Shown in pieces: positions 1 to 6,848 of a stretch of DNA of 22,310 nt. Numbering within the stretch: the stretch's first letter is position 1; each line of letters starts with the position of its first letter. The notes beneath the pieces are model-generated. The model saw only the letters and a list, made by a program, of their open reading frames with translations. It searched no databases and was not told the origin of the DNA. A program made the position numbers and the translations under genes. The stretch lies in the NCBI GenBank assembly GCA_035430005.1, contig DAOMFV010000087.1, positions 1-22,310 of the forward strand. The letters run 5' to 3'. This DNA is from JAEUIE01 sp035430005. GTDB taxonomy: Bacteria; Planctomycetota; Planctomycetia; Gemmatales; HRBIN36.

Positions 1-17
1 ATCTTCATCGCTGACTT

Positions 18-58
18 CCCCCTCACCCCCAACCCCTCTCCCTCCAGGGGAGAGGGGA
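18..58. repeat. Interspersed GC-rich palindromic repeat, copy A
   Basis: A 41-base element with a C-rich left arm (CCCCTCTCCCT) and a complementary G-rich right arm (AGGGGAGAGGGG), which can fold into a hairpin. A copy differing at one base lies at 3098-3138 and a diverged copy at 13024-13066. All three lie between genes. Repeats of this style are common in planctomycete genomes. No transposase is attached, so how it spreads is unknown. Confidence 0.8.
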
Positions 59-197
59 GACAGATAGCCCTTCTCCCTTGTATTCTGGAAGATGGGAGTA
101 ATTCCTATCTTTTACCATAATCCGCGACACATTCGAGGACATTCCAGAGTATCCTCAGTGTCGAATAGGTTCTTTATAGTCACACGAAGGAGTTTTC

Positions 198-1808
198 ATG
201 TTCCGAATAAACCCTGTCCGCTGGGGAAGTATGCTGGTTCTGCTGTTGGCGATCAGCCAGCAGACAGTCCAGGCTCAGTTGATGTCCGTCACCGTCACCA
301 GCGTCGATGGCATGATGGACACCGCCAAATACGGTCTGACGATGGCGGGCAAGAAGGATTTGGCCGATCAGCTCGATAGCCTGCTGGAGGCGTTCACCCA
401 GGCAAAAGGGCTAAAGGGTATCGATCGCAAGAAGCCTATGGGGGCGTATCTCAAAAAGTTCCCCACCAATCCGACAACTCCACCGCTGGTTCTGTATGTT
501 CCCATCACCGATGAAAAAGACTTCCTCGACCTGCTCGATACCTTTAACATTACTCCCTCCAAACCCGAGAACGGGATTCGGAGCGTGGAAATCCCCTTCA
601 CCGGTCAGCGAGCTTATTTACTCTTCAAAGGCAACTATGCTTACGTCAGTCTGGATGAGGAAGAACTCAAGAACCCCGTGGATCCCGCCAAGATCTTCGC
701 CCGGTTCCCTGCGAATGCCCTCTTCCATATGCATCTGGGGTTGGGCGACATTCCCAAGGAGATGAAGGAGAAGTTCCTCGCTGAGGTGGACAAGAACATT
801 GCCAAAGATAAGGCCAAGAAACCCGAAGAGAGCGATGCCGAATATCAGTTCCGTCTGGCCGGGATGAACTATACCCGCAGCGCCCTCGAACACCTGGTGA
901 TGGAAGCCCAGGGACTGAGTTTCTCGGTACTGCTGGATAAGGGTCAGCATCTATTGTCGGTAGACACCCTGCTTACCGCCACGCCAGGTTCCCGGCTGCA
1001 ATTGGAGATGCAGGCCCTCAACAACTCCAAGAGCCAGTTCGCTGGCGTGATCGATGCTGCACCAGCTTCGCTGATCTATCATGGCGCTCTGTCGGACCAG
1101 GTTCGCAAAGATCTGGATACCTTCCTCGATAAGGTCGTCAAGGCAGCCATCGCCGATGAAAAGAGCATTATGAAAAAGGCAATCGCTGAAAAGATCTTTC
1201 AGGTGATTGAGCCGACGTTGAAATCCAAGACCTACGATGTCGCCTTTTCCGTGCGAAGCGGCGGCGACAAGGAACCGTTGACCGGCTTGGGTGCCCTGCG
1301 GGTCGTCAACGGCAAGCAGTTGGAAGAACTGGTCAAAGGTCTCATCGTGGAGATGAAGGAGAAGGAACGGAAGGCCATCCAGATTGACGCTGATAAGATC
1401 GGTGATGTGAACATTCATCTGATCAACATCCCCACCGACGACAAGGGCGCCAAGGAAATGGTCGAGGCATTCGGCGAGGCCAAGATAGCCATCGCTTTCC
1501 ATAACGAAGCCATCGTCGTCGGGCTGGGCAAGAATAGCGTAGACGAAGTGAAGCGAGTGGTGTCATCAATCAATAAGACCGGTGGAATGAACCCACCGCC
1601 AATGCAGGTACTTGTTCATGTGAAGCCTTTTACGCGGTTCAGCAAGGAAGCCGCTGTCCGCAAGGCTTTTGAGACAATCTTCACCACCCCCGGCAGCGAT
1701 GCCATCAAGTTCACCATGACCGGCGGCGATCAGCTACGCTGGAAGGCGGAGGTGAGCACGCAATTCCTCAAGTTGATTGAGGCGTCGGAAAAAGCGAAGG
1801 GTGAGTAG
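198..1808 (+). CDS. Exported protein of unknown function (536 aa)
   Basis: I do not recognise a named family. The protein begins with a Sec-type signal peptide: a basic start, a hydrophobic stretch at about residues 11-20, and a likely cleavage after the VQA near residue 26. The rest is soluble and acidic/lysine-rich with no further membrane helix, so it should act in the periplasm or be attached to the envelope. It contains alternating strand-like and helical segments with repeated PPLVLYVP-like and LIYHGALSD-like hydrophobic patches, and no catalytic motif that I can identify. The start is supported by an AAGGAG ribosome site at 187-192, six bases before the ATG. The gene stands alone and converges on the lipid A cluster to its right. 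Long secreted proteins like this, with no assigned domain, are typical of planctomycetes. That the gene is real is clear; its function is open. Confidence 0.85.
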   Translation: MFRINPVRWGSMLVLLLAISQQTVQAQLMSVTVTSVDGMMDTAKYGLTMAGKKDLADQLDSLLEAFTQAKGLKGIDRKKPMGAYLKKFPTNPTTPPLVLYVPITDEKDFLDLLDTFNITPSKPENGIRSVEIPFTGQRAYLLFKGNYAYVSLDEEELKNPVDPAKIFARFPANALFHMHLGLGDIPKEMKEKFLAEVDKNIAKDKAKKPEESDAEYQFRLAGMNYTRSALEHLVMEAQGLSFSVLLDKGQHLLSVDTLLTATPGSRLQLEMQALNNSKSQFAGVIDAAPASLIYHGALSDQVRKDLDTFLDKVVKAAIADEKSIMKKAIAEKIFQVIEPTLKSKTYDVAFSVRSGGDKEPLTGLGALRVVNGKQLEELVKGLIVEMKEKERKAIQIDADKIGDVNIHLINIPTDDKGAKEMVEAFGEAKIAIAFHNEAIVVGLGKNSVDEVKRVVSSINKTGGMNPPPMQVLVHVKPFTRFSKEAAVRKAFETIFTTPGSDAIKFTMTGGDQLRWKAEVSTQFLKLIEASEKAKGE

Positions 1809-1830
1809 TTTTAAGCAACTGAATAGAAAT

Positions 1831-1940
1831 ACCGTGGCAGGGGTCAGTTGTACTCAACTGACCCCTGCTTCATTTAACATCGACATTATTTGTGCGAGGC
1901 TCGCAGGGGGCAACGGCGTACCGTTGCCCCCTGCCACGGT
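1831..1940. repeat. Compound palindromic element between convergent genes (possible bidirectional terminator or MITE-like repeat)
   Basis: The element is bounded by perfect 13-bp inverted ends, ACCGTGGCAGGGG at 1831-1843 and its complement at 1928-1940. Inside are two perfect 14-bp hairpins with 4-base loops: 1837-1850/1855-1868 and 1903-1916/1921-1934. The outer stem competes with the 5' arm of the first hairpin and the 3' arm of the second. It sits between the stop of the exported protein (1808) and the stop of the oxidoreductase (1962), so both transcripts would run into it. Neither side has a long T tract, so classical intrinsic termination is only a possibility. Confidence 0.75.
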
Positions 1941-1961
1941 CTACAGATGTAAGGTAGAACA

Positions 1962-3062
1962 TTACGCTGCTTGTTTCACTTCCTGCTCCAACTTCTGTGG
2001 GTGGAACAACGGTCCTTGATGAATGGGCAGTTCAGTCGGGCCGAAGAAGTGGCCATTGCCTTCCCAGTCGTGGGCGGTGAGGTTGTCGAGAATGGAATGA
2101 GCAAGGGTGACAGCCGCCAGGCCATCTTCGCCGGTGACTTTGGGCTGCTTGCCGGTCTTAACGCAGTCGATGAAGTCGGCCAACTCGGCTGTCAACTGAT
2201 CGGCCTTTGATTCTGGAGTCTGCTCGGTCTGCAGATAATCGGCAAAGAGCGTTTCCTTGAATCGTGTCATGCTCTGGGGATCGAGGTTTCTCACGTCAGG
2301 CACACCATTGCGGAACGACAGGCTTGGTTGCACCAGCTTGCAGGCCTTCTTGCCGAAGTCGATGCCGGCGTAGCCTTCGGAACCGAAGATATTCATGGTA
2401 CGCACAGCCTGGGGATGCACCCGACTGGCAGTGAGCGAAGCGACACAGCCGTTGGCGAAATGGAGCCGGACATTGGCCAAGTCTTCGCACTGTCCCATGA
2501 TGCTGACACCGATGGCGTCAACGGAGACGATGGGCGAACGAGTCAAGGATAAGACCAGATCGAGATCGTGGATCATCAGGTCGAGTACGACACCGACATC
2601 GAGGGCACGTCCGCTGAACGGGGCCAACCGCTGGGCTTCGATGTACTTGGCCCGTAGACAACTCTTTTCCACCACAGAGAAGCCAGGATTGAAGCGTTCA
2701 ATGTGGCCGACTTGCAGGGTCGTCTTGGCACGCTTGGCGGCGTTGACGATGAGCTTGGCCTCGGGCACGGTGCCGGCCAGCGGCTTCTCTACCAGGCACG
2801 GAACGCCGGCGGCGAGGAACTCGATGGCGGTGCTGCAATGGAACTTGGTGGGCGTGACGATGGAGACCGCGTCGATCTCGCCCTTGAGGCTTTGAGCATT
2901 GGCGAAGACCTTGCAATCGTGCTTGGCTGCGATAGTCTCGGCCTGCTTGGCGTTCGGATCGACAACACCGACCAGTTTCACCCCAGGCATGCCGGCGAGG
3001 ATACGGGCATGATGCTGGCCCAGGCTGCCGACACCGACGACTGCGATACGGAGAGGGTTCAT
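1962..3062 (-). CDS. Gfo/Idh/MocA-family NAD(P)-dependent oxidoreductase of the lipid A-cluster type
   Basis: A 366-residue sugar-nucleotide-type oxidoreductase. The N-terminal Rossmann fold shows GVGSLGQHH (residues 10-18) for NAD(P) binding. The family's EKP motif is at 92-94, followed by GHIERFNP (119-126) and DLMIHDLD (161-168) with the likely catalytic His165. The GHIERFNP variant is typical of members encoded beside lipid A genes. In some bacteria such an enzyme (GnnA) oxidises the 3-OH of UDP-GlcNAc so that an amino group can be added for 3-amino lipid A. Its place downstream of lpxC supports a lipid A or cell-wall sugar substrate, but no GnnB-like aminotransferase is in the window, so I leave the gene unnamed. 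The ATG at 3062 is preceded by AAGGAAG. The frame stays open 42 codons further upstream, but that part is translated from a palindromic repeat, so it is rejected. Confidence 0.88.
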   Translation of the reverse strand: MNPLRIAVVGVGSLGQHHARILAGMPGVKLVGVVDPNAKQAETIAAKHDCKVFANAQSLKGEIDAVSIVTPTKFHCSTAIEFLAAGVPCLVEKPLAGTVPEAKLIVNAAKRAKTTLQVGHIERFNPGFSVVEKSCLRAKYIEAQRLAPFSGRALDVGVVLDLMIHDLDLVLSLTRSPIVSVDAIGVSIMGQCEDLANVRLHFANGCVASLTASRVHPQAVRTMNIFGSEGYAGIDFGKKACKLVQPSLSFRNGVPDVRNLDPQSMTRFKETLFADYLQTEQTPESKADQLTAELADFIDCVKTGKQPKVTGEDGLAAVTLAHSILDNLTAHDWEGNGHFFGPTELPIHQGPLFHPQKLEQEVKQAA

Positions 3063-3097
3063 GGTGACTTCCTTGAGACAGTATCTCGTACTCTGCT

Positions 3098-3138
3098 CCC
3101 CCTCACCCCTAACCCCTCTCCCTCCAGGGGAGAGGGGA
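3098..3138. repeat. Interspersed GC-rich palindromic repeat, copy B
   Basis: One mismatch from copy A (18-58). It lies in the 127-bp space between lpxC and the oxidoreductase within the presumed operon, where its hairpin could pause or attenuate transcription or stabilise the upstream mRNA. On the minus strand it would be read as in-frame sequence just ahead of the oxidoreductase start, which explains the artificially long open frame there. Confidence 0.8.
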
Positions 3139-3189
3139 ATCAGATCACATCTTGAAGGGGTGATTCTTGTCAATTCTCCCTCGATCACT

Positions 3190-4104
3190 TCAGGCTACTC
3201 GGAGCAGCGGGCGGATCGAATGGTTCTGACTTGCCTGTGGCTTCGCCAGGTCTTGTACCAGGCGGCGAACCATGACAGCGTTCAGTGCATGGCCCGATTT
3301 GAAGCCGACGACGTGTCCCTGTAGATCGCCAGGGAACAGTGCGAAGTCGCCAAGAATATCGAGGGCCTTGTGGCGAGCTGGTTCGTTAGCAAACCGAACT
3401 GAATTGCCACCGATGGGGCCATGTTCGCCGTAGACGAGCAGATCAGCGGCAGTGGTATTGCTGCCGATGCCCAGTTGCTGAAGCGTAGTCGCTTCCGATG
3501 AAGTCAGGAACGTGCGGCACATGGCCAATTCGTTCAGGAAGCGGTCAGGCATAATCCGCTGCGTGTGGCGATGGCAGCCAATCGGGCTGTGGTAGCCATA
3601 GTCGAGAATGTAGCTGACGGTGAGCCCCGGTTCATCGCTGGGATGCCAGGTCAAGGTAGCACGGCCATCGGTAACGGTGATCGGTTCATCAACCGTGTAG
3701 ATCGGATGCTTCTCCCGCTGAAGAACGATGCCACCCTCTTCGGTGAGAGCTTCAACAAAGCACAGAGCGGAGCCATCCAGGCCGGGCGGCTCAGGAGCGG
3801 TCAGTTCGACTATGCAGTTATCGATCTTGAGGCCGGCCAGTGCAGCCATCACATGTTCGATGAGTTCGACTTGAGCAGGGGCATGGCCGATAATGGTGCG
3901 GCGGTTGGCCCCGGTGACGTATTCAATCCTGGCAGGAATAATGGGAGCGTCACGAAGATCGATACGCTGGAAGAGGATGCCGGAACCTGGCCGAGCGGGC
4001 CTGAACCGAACTCTTGACCAGTGCCCGGTGATGTAGCCAATGCCTTCGACAATCACCGGTTGATCAATGGTCCGTTGGTAACGCCAACCTACCTGATGCA
4101 TCAT
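3190..4104 (-). CDS. lpxC: UDP-3-O-acyl-N-acetylglucosamine deacetylase (LpxC)
   Basis: Zinc-dependent deacetylase that removes the N-acetyl group of UDP-3-O-acyl-GlcNAc, the committed step of lipid A synthesis, in the cytoplasm. With the start chosen here it has 304 residues, the usual single-domain length with no FabZ fusion. Matching known LpxC motifs, I see the catalytic Glu83 and zinc ligand His84 (ELIEHVMAALAG), a GLDGSA strand (108-113), RHKALDILGD (244-253) supplying zinc ligands His245 and Asp249, and KSGHALN with catalytic His272. The usual N-terminal GLHTG is GYITG here. A GTG nine codons upstream (4131) is in frame, but the ATG at 4104 follows a strong GGGGGGAG ribosome site, so I chose the ATG. 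The gene lies 92 bp downstream of ompH and 127 bp upstream of the oxidoreductase, an envelope cluster order known from planctomycetes. Confidence 0.93.
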   Translation of the reverse strand: MMHQVGWRYQRTIDQPVIVEGIGYITGHWSRVRFRPARPGSGILFQRIDLRDAPIIPARIEYVTGANRRTIIGHAPAQVELIEHVMAALAGLKIDNCIVELTAPEPPGLDGSALCFVEALTEEGGIVLQREKHPIYTVDEPITVTDGRATLTWHPSDEPGLTVSYILDYGYHSPIGCHRHTQRIMPDRFLNELAMCRTFLTSSEATTLQQLGIGSNTTAADLLVYGEHGPIGGNSVRFANEPARHKALDILGDFALFPGDLQGHVVGFKSGHALNAVMVRRLVQDLAKPQASQNHSIRPLLRVA

Positions 4105-4111
4105 GCCAGCA

Positions 4112-4119
4112 CTCCCCCC
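4112..4119 (-). promoter_or_regulatory. Ribosome binding site that decides the lpxC start
   Basis: On the minus strand this reads GGGGGGAG, seven bases ahead of the ATG at 4104. It lies downstream of the alternative GTG at 4131, so it can serve only the ATG. Confidence 0.7.
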
Positions 4120-4196
4120 AGAGTCGAACACCCGCCCGGCATCTCGGCCAGACGGGTGCTTATTCGGCAGAGATCGGTCAAAACACCCGACAAACT

Positions 4197-4898
4197 TTAC
4201 TTGTTTGGAGTGTTTGGCGTACCAGTAGCAGGGGTTGCAGTGCCACCAGTTTGCTGCACGCCAGTGGCGGGAGCAGTTGGGGCAGGATACTTCTGCGAAA
4301 GAAGGCTCACGACACGGTAGGTGATGTCGTAGCGTTCACGATCGTAGTACATGGGGAAGACGGGGTTGGAAGCCATCCGGCGTACGATGGCTTCAGGCTT
4401 GGAGTAGGTATCCTTGTTCCAATCTTCGGTGTAGCGCCAGACGATGTCGAAGCCATTGCTCTTGGAGACTTCGGCGACAGCGGTGTAGAACTCAACATAA
4501 ATCTTGGCGACTTCTTCGTCGAAGTACTTGCCGAGAGTCTTCTTGGCATCGGAAGCGATGGTATCGATTTCGAGCTTGATGGAACGCACTTCTGTTTCGA
4601 TAGCGTCCTTGCGCTTTTGATCGGCGCTGGCGGCGTATTCTTTCTGCAGAACTTCCATCCGTTCCTGCTTCTTGCGGACGAGACCCATGAACTCATCGTC
4701 CTTCTTCTTGAGCTCATCCTGCAGGGCTTTGTAGCGGGGATAGAGCTTGAGCACTTCCTGCATATTGACAAAGCCGACACGCACCGGAGTGACCGGAGCG
4801 GAAGCCTGAGCGCCCGGAGTTTGAGCAGTGGCCAGCGTCGGAACCAGGCCAATAGAGAAAGCAGCGAGGCCACAGGCCAAGGCAAACTTACGGATCAC
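4197..4898 (-). CDS. OmpH/Skp-family periplasmic chaperone
   Basis: A 233-residue exported protein. An N-terminal signal peptide (hydrophobic core about residues 5-22, likely cut after the ATA near 25) is followed by the family's opening strand VRVGFVNMQEVL (about 39-50). Then comes a long charged helical hairpin (about 55-130) rich in Lys/Glu, as in Skp, which grips unfolded outer-membrane proteins in the periplasm. A second helical part (about 130-205) and a disordered Pro/Thr-rich tail finish it. It is longer than E. coli Skp (about 160 residues), mainly through the C-terminal part. The start codon is GTG at 4898, with GGGAGGA placed six bases before it; no in-frame ATG competes. It heads the cluster with lpxC, linking outer-membrane protein folding and lipid A synthesis. 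Confidence 0.87.
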   Translation of the reverse strand: MIRKFALACGLAAFSIGLVPTLATAQTPGAQASAPVTPVRVGFVNMQEVLKLYPRYKALQDELKKKDDEFMGLVRKKQERMEVLQKEYAASADQKRKDAIETEVRSIKLEIDTIASDAKKTLGKYFDEEVAKIYVEFYTAVAEVSKSNGFDIVWRYTEDWNKDTYSKPEAIVRRMASNPVFPMYYDRERYDITYRVVSLLSQKYPAPTAPATGVQQTGGTATPATGTPNTPNK

Positions 4899-5013
4899 GT
4901 TTCATCCTCCCTGAATCCCGTGGAAGAGGCGTTCGGGATATCCCCCGAGAAAGAACTGGTGAACGAACCTCCCTGGTCGTTCCCCGGCTCCGCCCGCCCC
5001 GCGGTAGCGGTGT

Positions 5014-5037
5014 ATCAGGCATAGCGTATAGCCTGAT
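5014..5037. other. Hairpin in the ompH upstream region
   Basis: ATCAGGCATA pairs with TAT(A)GCCTGAT around a GCG loop, ten base pairs with one bulged A. It lies about 115 bases before the ompH start on the minus strand and could be part of the 5' leader or a protein-binding palindrome. No T tract follows on either side. Confidence 0.4.
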
Positions 5038-5120
5038 TCAGAAATGGGGTCAAGCCGAGGTGGAAGGGGGAATAGTGGGTATTTTCAGTGAAAATGAGTA
5101 AGGAATCGTTCAATCTCAGC

Positions 5121-5216
5121 ATTCTCTGCGTTGTTCTCTTTGCGTTCTCTGCAGCAAGAGAACAGATAACCGCAGAGAACACAGAGCTAAAATGCCGCAG
5201 AATGCGCAGAGAGAAC
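5121..5216. repeat. Imperfect inverted repeat built from CGCAGAGAAC-like units
   Basis: The left arm (5121-5152) has repeated TTCTCTGC/GTTCTCT units. The right arm (5171-5216) has CGCAGAGAACACAGAG and CGCAGAGAGAAC. The arms are roughly complementary, with an exact 7-bp inner hairpin (GTTCTCT at 5144-5150 with AGAGAAC at 5157-5163). No open frame with coding character crosses it. It looks like a small non-autonomous or REP-like element. Confidence 0.55.
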
Positions 5217-5240
5217 CATTCACCACGTTCACAAAAAGGG

Positions 5241-5282
5241 ACGGCTCATGCTGACACTGATATCGTGTCGAGCATGAGCCGT
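5241..5282 (-). terminator. Rho-independent terminator of the small secreted protein gene
   Basis: A strong stem-loop: ACGGCTCATGCT (5241-5252) pairs perfectly with AGCATGAGCCGT (5271-5282). Inside it GACAC pairs with GTGTC across a 7-base loop, giving 17 pairs with one bulge. On the minus strand the stem is followed by CCCTTTTTG. It starts 26 bases after the stop codon at 5308, the expected position for termination. Confidence 0.75.
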
Positions 5283-5307
5283 TATTTCTACGATCTGGAC
5301 TAAGCAG

Positions 5308-5712
5308 TTAGTCCTTGCTGCGTTTGGCTTCGAACTTCATGGGTTCGCCCTGACCACGATCGATCGTGCCGGTCATTTTGTCGCCGTCGACCTTGGCCTT
5401 GTAGGTGGTCACGGTCTTGGTGCCATTGCGCTCACGGGTGATCTTGAAGGAAATCTCACCGTTCTTGAAGGTGCCTTCTTCGATCTGGGTTTCGGTGTCA
5501 CCACGGCCGGGCATGCTGCCGGTCAGCTTGTCGCCATCAAGCTTGAGCTTGAGGGTCATCTCACGGGGAGTGCCTTTCTTACCCCCGCCGCCGCCGGCTG
5601 CTGCAGGGGTCCATTTCCAGGTACCCGTGGGGTTGTTCTTGTCATCAGCCTGTACGCCGCTGACAAAGGCGACCATCGCCACGATCAATGCCAACTTCAT
5701 GAAACGATTCAT
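5308..5712 (-). CDS. Small secreted beta-rich protein of unknown function (134 aa)
   Basis: The signal peptide is clear: MNRFMK, then a hydrophobic core to about residue 19, with a likely cut after VQA (20-22). The mature part begins with an NPTGTWKW strand and a Gly-rich spacer (about 40-45), then alternating short beta strands with the repeated pattern KLDGDKLTGSM (58-68) and KVDGDKMTGTI (107-117). This resembles small lipocalin-like or META-like beta-barrel proteins that are abundant in planctomycetes, but I cannot name the family with confidence. The start is supported by GAGGAGAG six bases upstream. A strong hairpin terminator follows at once, so it is probably transcribed alone or as the last gene after the membrane protein upstream. 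Confidence 0.85.
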   Translation of the reverse strand: MNRFMKLALIVAMVAFVSGVQADDKNNPTGTWKWTPAAAGGGGGKKGTPREMTLKLKLDGDKLTGSMPGRGDTETQIEEGTFKNGEISFKITRERNGTKTVTTYKAKVDGDKMTGTIDRGQGEPMKFEAKRSKD

Positions 5713-5825
5713 CTGACTCTCCTCGAATGGGGGTAAATTCCAAGATGGCTATTTCGCTATCTCTCCACTTACATTCAACCCTCATTGTATGTGGCGGTTT
5801 CGATTATTACGCAAATTGGTATTCA

Positions 5826-6755
5826 TCAAGGTTTCATCTGTATCCGAAACATGTTCTTTGCCTTGTTCTGCCAGTTCAACAAGTAGTTGATGGTCACTTC
5901 GCCTTCTGAAGTATGAAGCACCGCCATGCATTGGCGTTCTTGCTTCTGTGGGTCGTAACTGCTCTCGCGATGGCCATCGATGGATTTCAGTTCATTTCCC
6001 AGCGCCGTCTTGCGAACGATCTCCTCAAGAAGCGTTTTGGCTTCCAAGCTGGTGCATAATGGCAATTCAACAAGGGGTGTGACATAAAAAGCAGTCCTGT
6101 CGTCCCCCTGCCATTCAACGATGAACTTGAAAACCTCTTTATCCGTGTCTGTATGCAGCGTGCATTGCCCCACCCGCTTCTGGGCTGCTTCATCAAAGCT
6201 GATTTCCTGATGACCATCAATACGAGTGACCGTTGCTGCCAGTTCAGGAGAACGACGAATCATGTCTTGAATCAATTCCTTAACATCCGGGCTATCGCAT
6301 TTGGGTAAGCCGGGAGGCACCAGGTATAAATAAATCCAGGGACCGGCGGCAAAGAGAATGGTCACCAGCAGGGCATAGAGCGACAAGTTAGGGCCGGTGA
6401 TGCGACTGCGACGCACAAACGAAACGGGAAAGAAGCCGATCCAAAACACCAGACTGCCCAGGAACATATAGCCCGACGGGGTTTCTTTCCTCCCTTTCTT
6501 GTTGAGGTTGCCCAGGGGCAAAGCATCGAACAACACCAGCAGTGACGAAAGGACCACCATCGTAACACCAACGATCACCCCATTAGCGGTGGTATCTGCC
6601 AGATTGAAGGAGTTCGGAAAAATCAGAACTACGAAGCCCAGGATCGGCACCAGGAGAGCTGCGACCGCGAGGGCGATGCCAGGCCTGGGCTTTTCGGGTT
6701 CGGGAGTTCCAGGGGGTGCCCATTGGCCGTGGGTTTCGTGAACATCGTGAGACAT
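5826..6755 (-). CDS. Four-helix membrane protein with a duplicated C-terminal domain
   Basis: No family recognised. The first 25 residues are Pro/Glu-rich, followed by four hydrophobic helices at about 27-46, 57-77, 97-115 and 124-146. The C-terminal half is a tandem duplication of a roughly 64-residue unit (about 153-216 and 234-297). Each copy starts with Cys and a helix, then IDGH(Q/R)E.S(F/Y)D, a Cys and LHT, and ends with a W-Q pair (EWQ/NWQ). This unit may be an extracytoplasmic sensor or binding domain. The gene lies 93 bp downstream of the kinase stop as annotated, or only 28 bp if the kinase is read through a suspected frameshift, so it is likely the last gene of the ECF-kinase unit. 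A CGGAG ribosome site lies six bases before the ATG. Confidence 0.82.
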   Translation of the reverse strand: MSHDVHETHGQWAPPGTPEPEKPRPGIALAVAALLVPILGFVVLIFPNSFNLADTTANGVIVGVTMVVLSSLLVLFDALPLGNLNKKGRKETPSGYMFLGSLVFWIGFFPVSFVRRSRITGPNLSLYALLVTILFAAGPWIYLYLVPPGLPKCDSPDVKELIQDMIRRSPELAATVTRIDGHQEISFDEAAQKRVGQCTLHTDTDKEVFKFIVEWQGDDRTAFYVTPLVELPLCTSLEAKTLLEEIVRKTALGNELKSIDGHRESSYDPQKQERQCMAVLHTSEGEVTINYLLNWQNKAKNMFRIQMKP

Positions 6756-6848
6756 GGCAAACTCCGGTGGTTACGATCCATTCTTATGGTTTCTTGGCCT
6801 TGGCTGCATTGAGCACCATCTCCATCTCGATATCTGCTTCCGAAGGGA

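Larger units (their letters stand above)
4899..5307. other. Gene-free region upstream of ompH
   Basis: About 400 bases with no credible gene. It presumably holds the ompH promoter on the minus strand, though no convincing -35/-10 pair is visible. It contains three structures described separately: a hairpin at 5014-5037, an inverted repeat of GCAGAGAAC-like units at 5121-5216, and a terminator hairpin at 5241-5282. A 71-codon plus-strand open frame (5088-5303) runs across the inverted repeats and looks accidental. Confidence 0.6.

Noticed and set aside
951..1502. 183-codon minus-strand open frame inside the exported protein gene
   Set aside because: Shadow frame. The plus-strand frame has a signal peptide and ribosome site, whereas this one has neither.
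3063..3188. 42-residue N-terminal extension of the oxidoreductase
   Set aside because: It is translated from a palindromic repeat; the Rossmann fold begins properly at the ATG at 3062, which has an AAGGAAG ribosome site.
4128..4158. Hairpin between ompH and lpxC as a terminator
   Set aside because: CACCCGCC and GACGGGTG pair with a mismatch and no T tract follows, and termination here would cut the cluster, so it is not called.
5088..5303. 71-codon plus-strand open frame
   Set aside because: It runs across inverted repeats and the terminator hairpin, has no ribosome site, and its translation is dominated by the repeat units.
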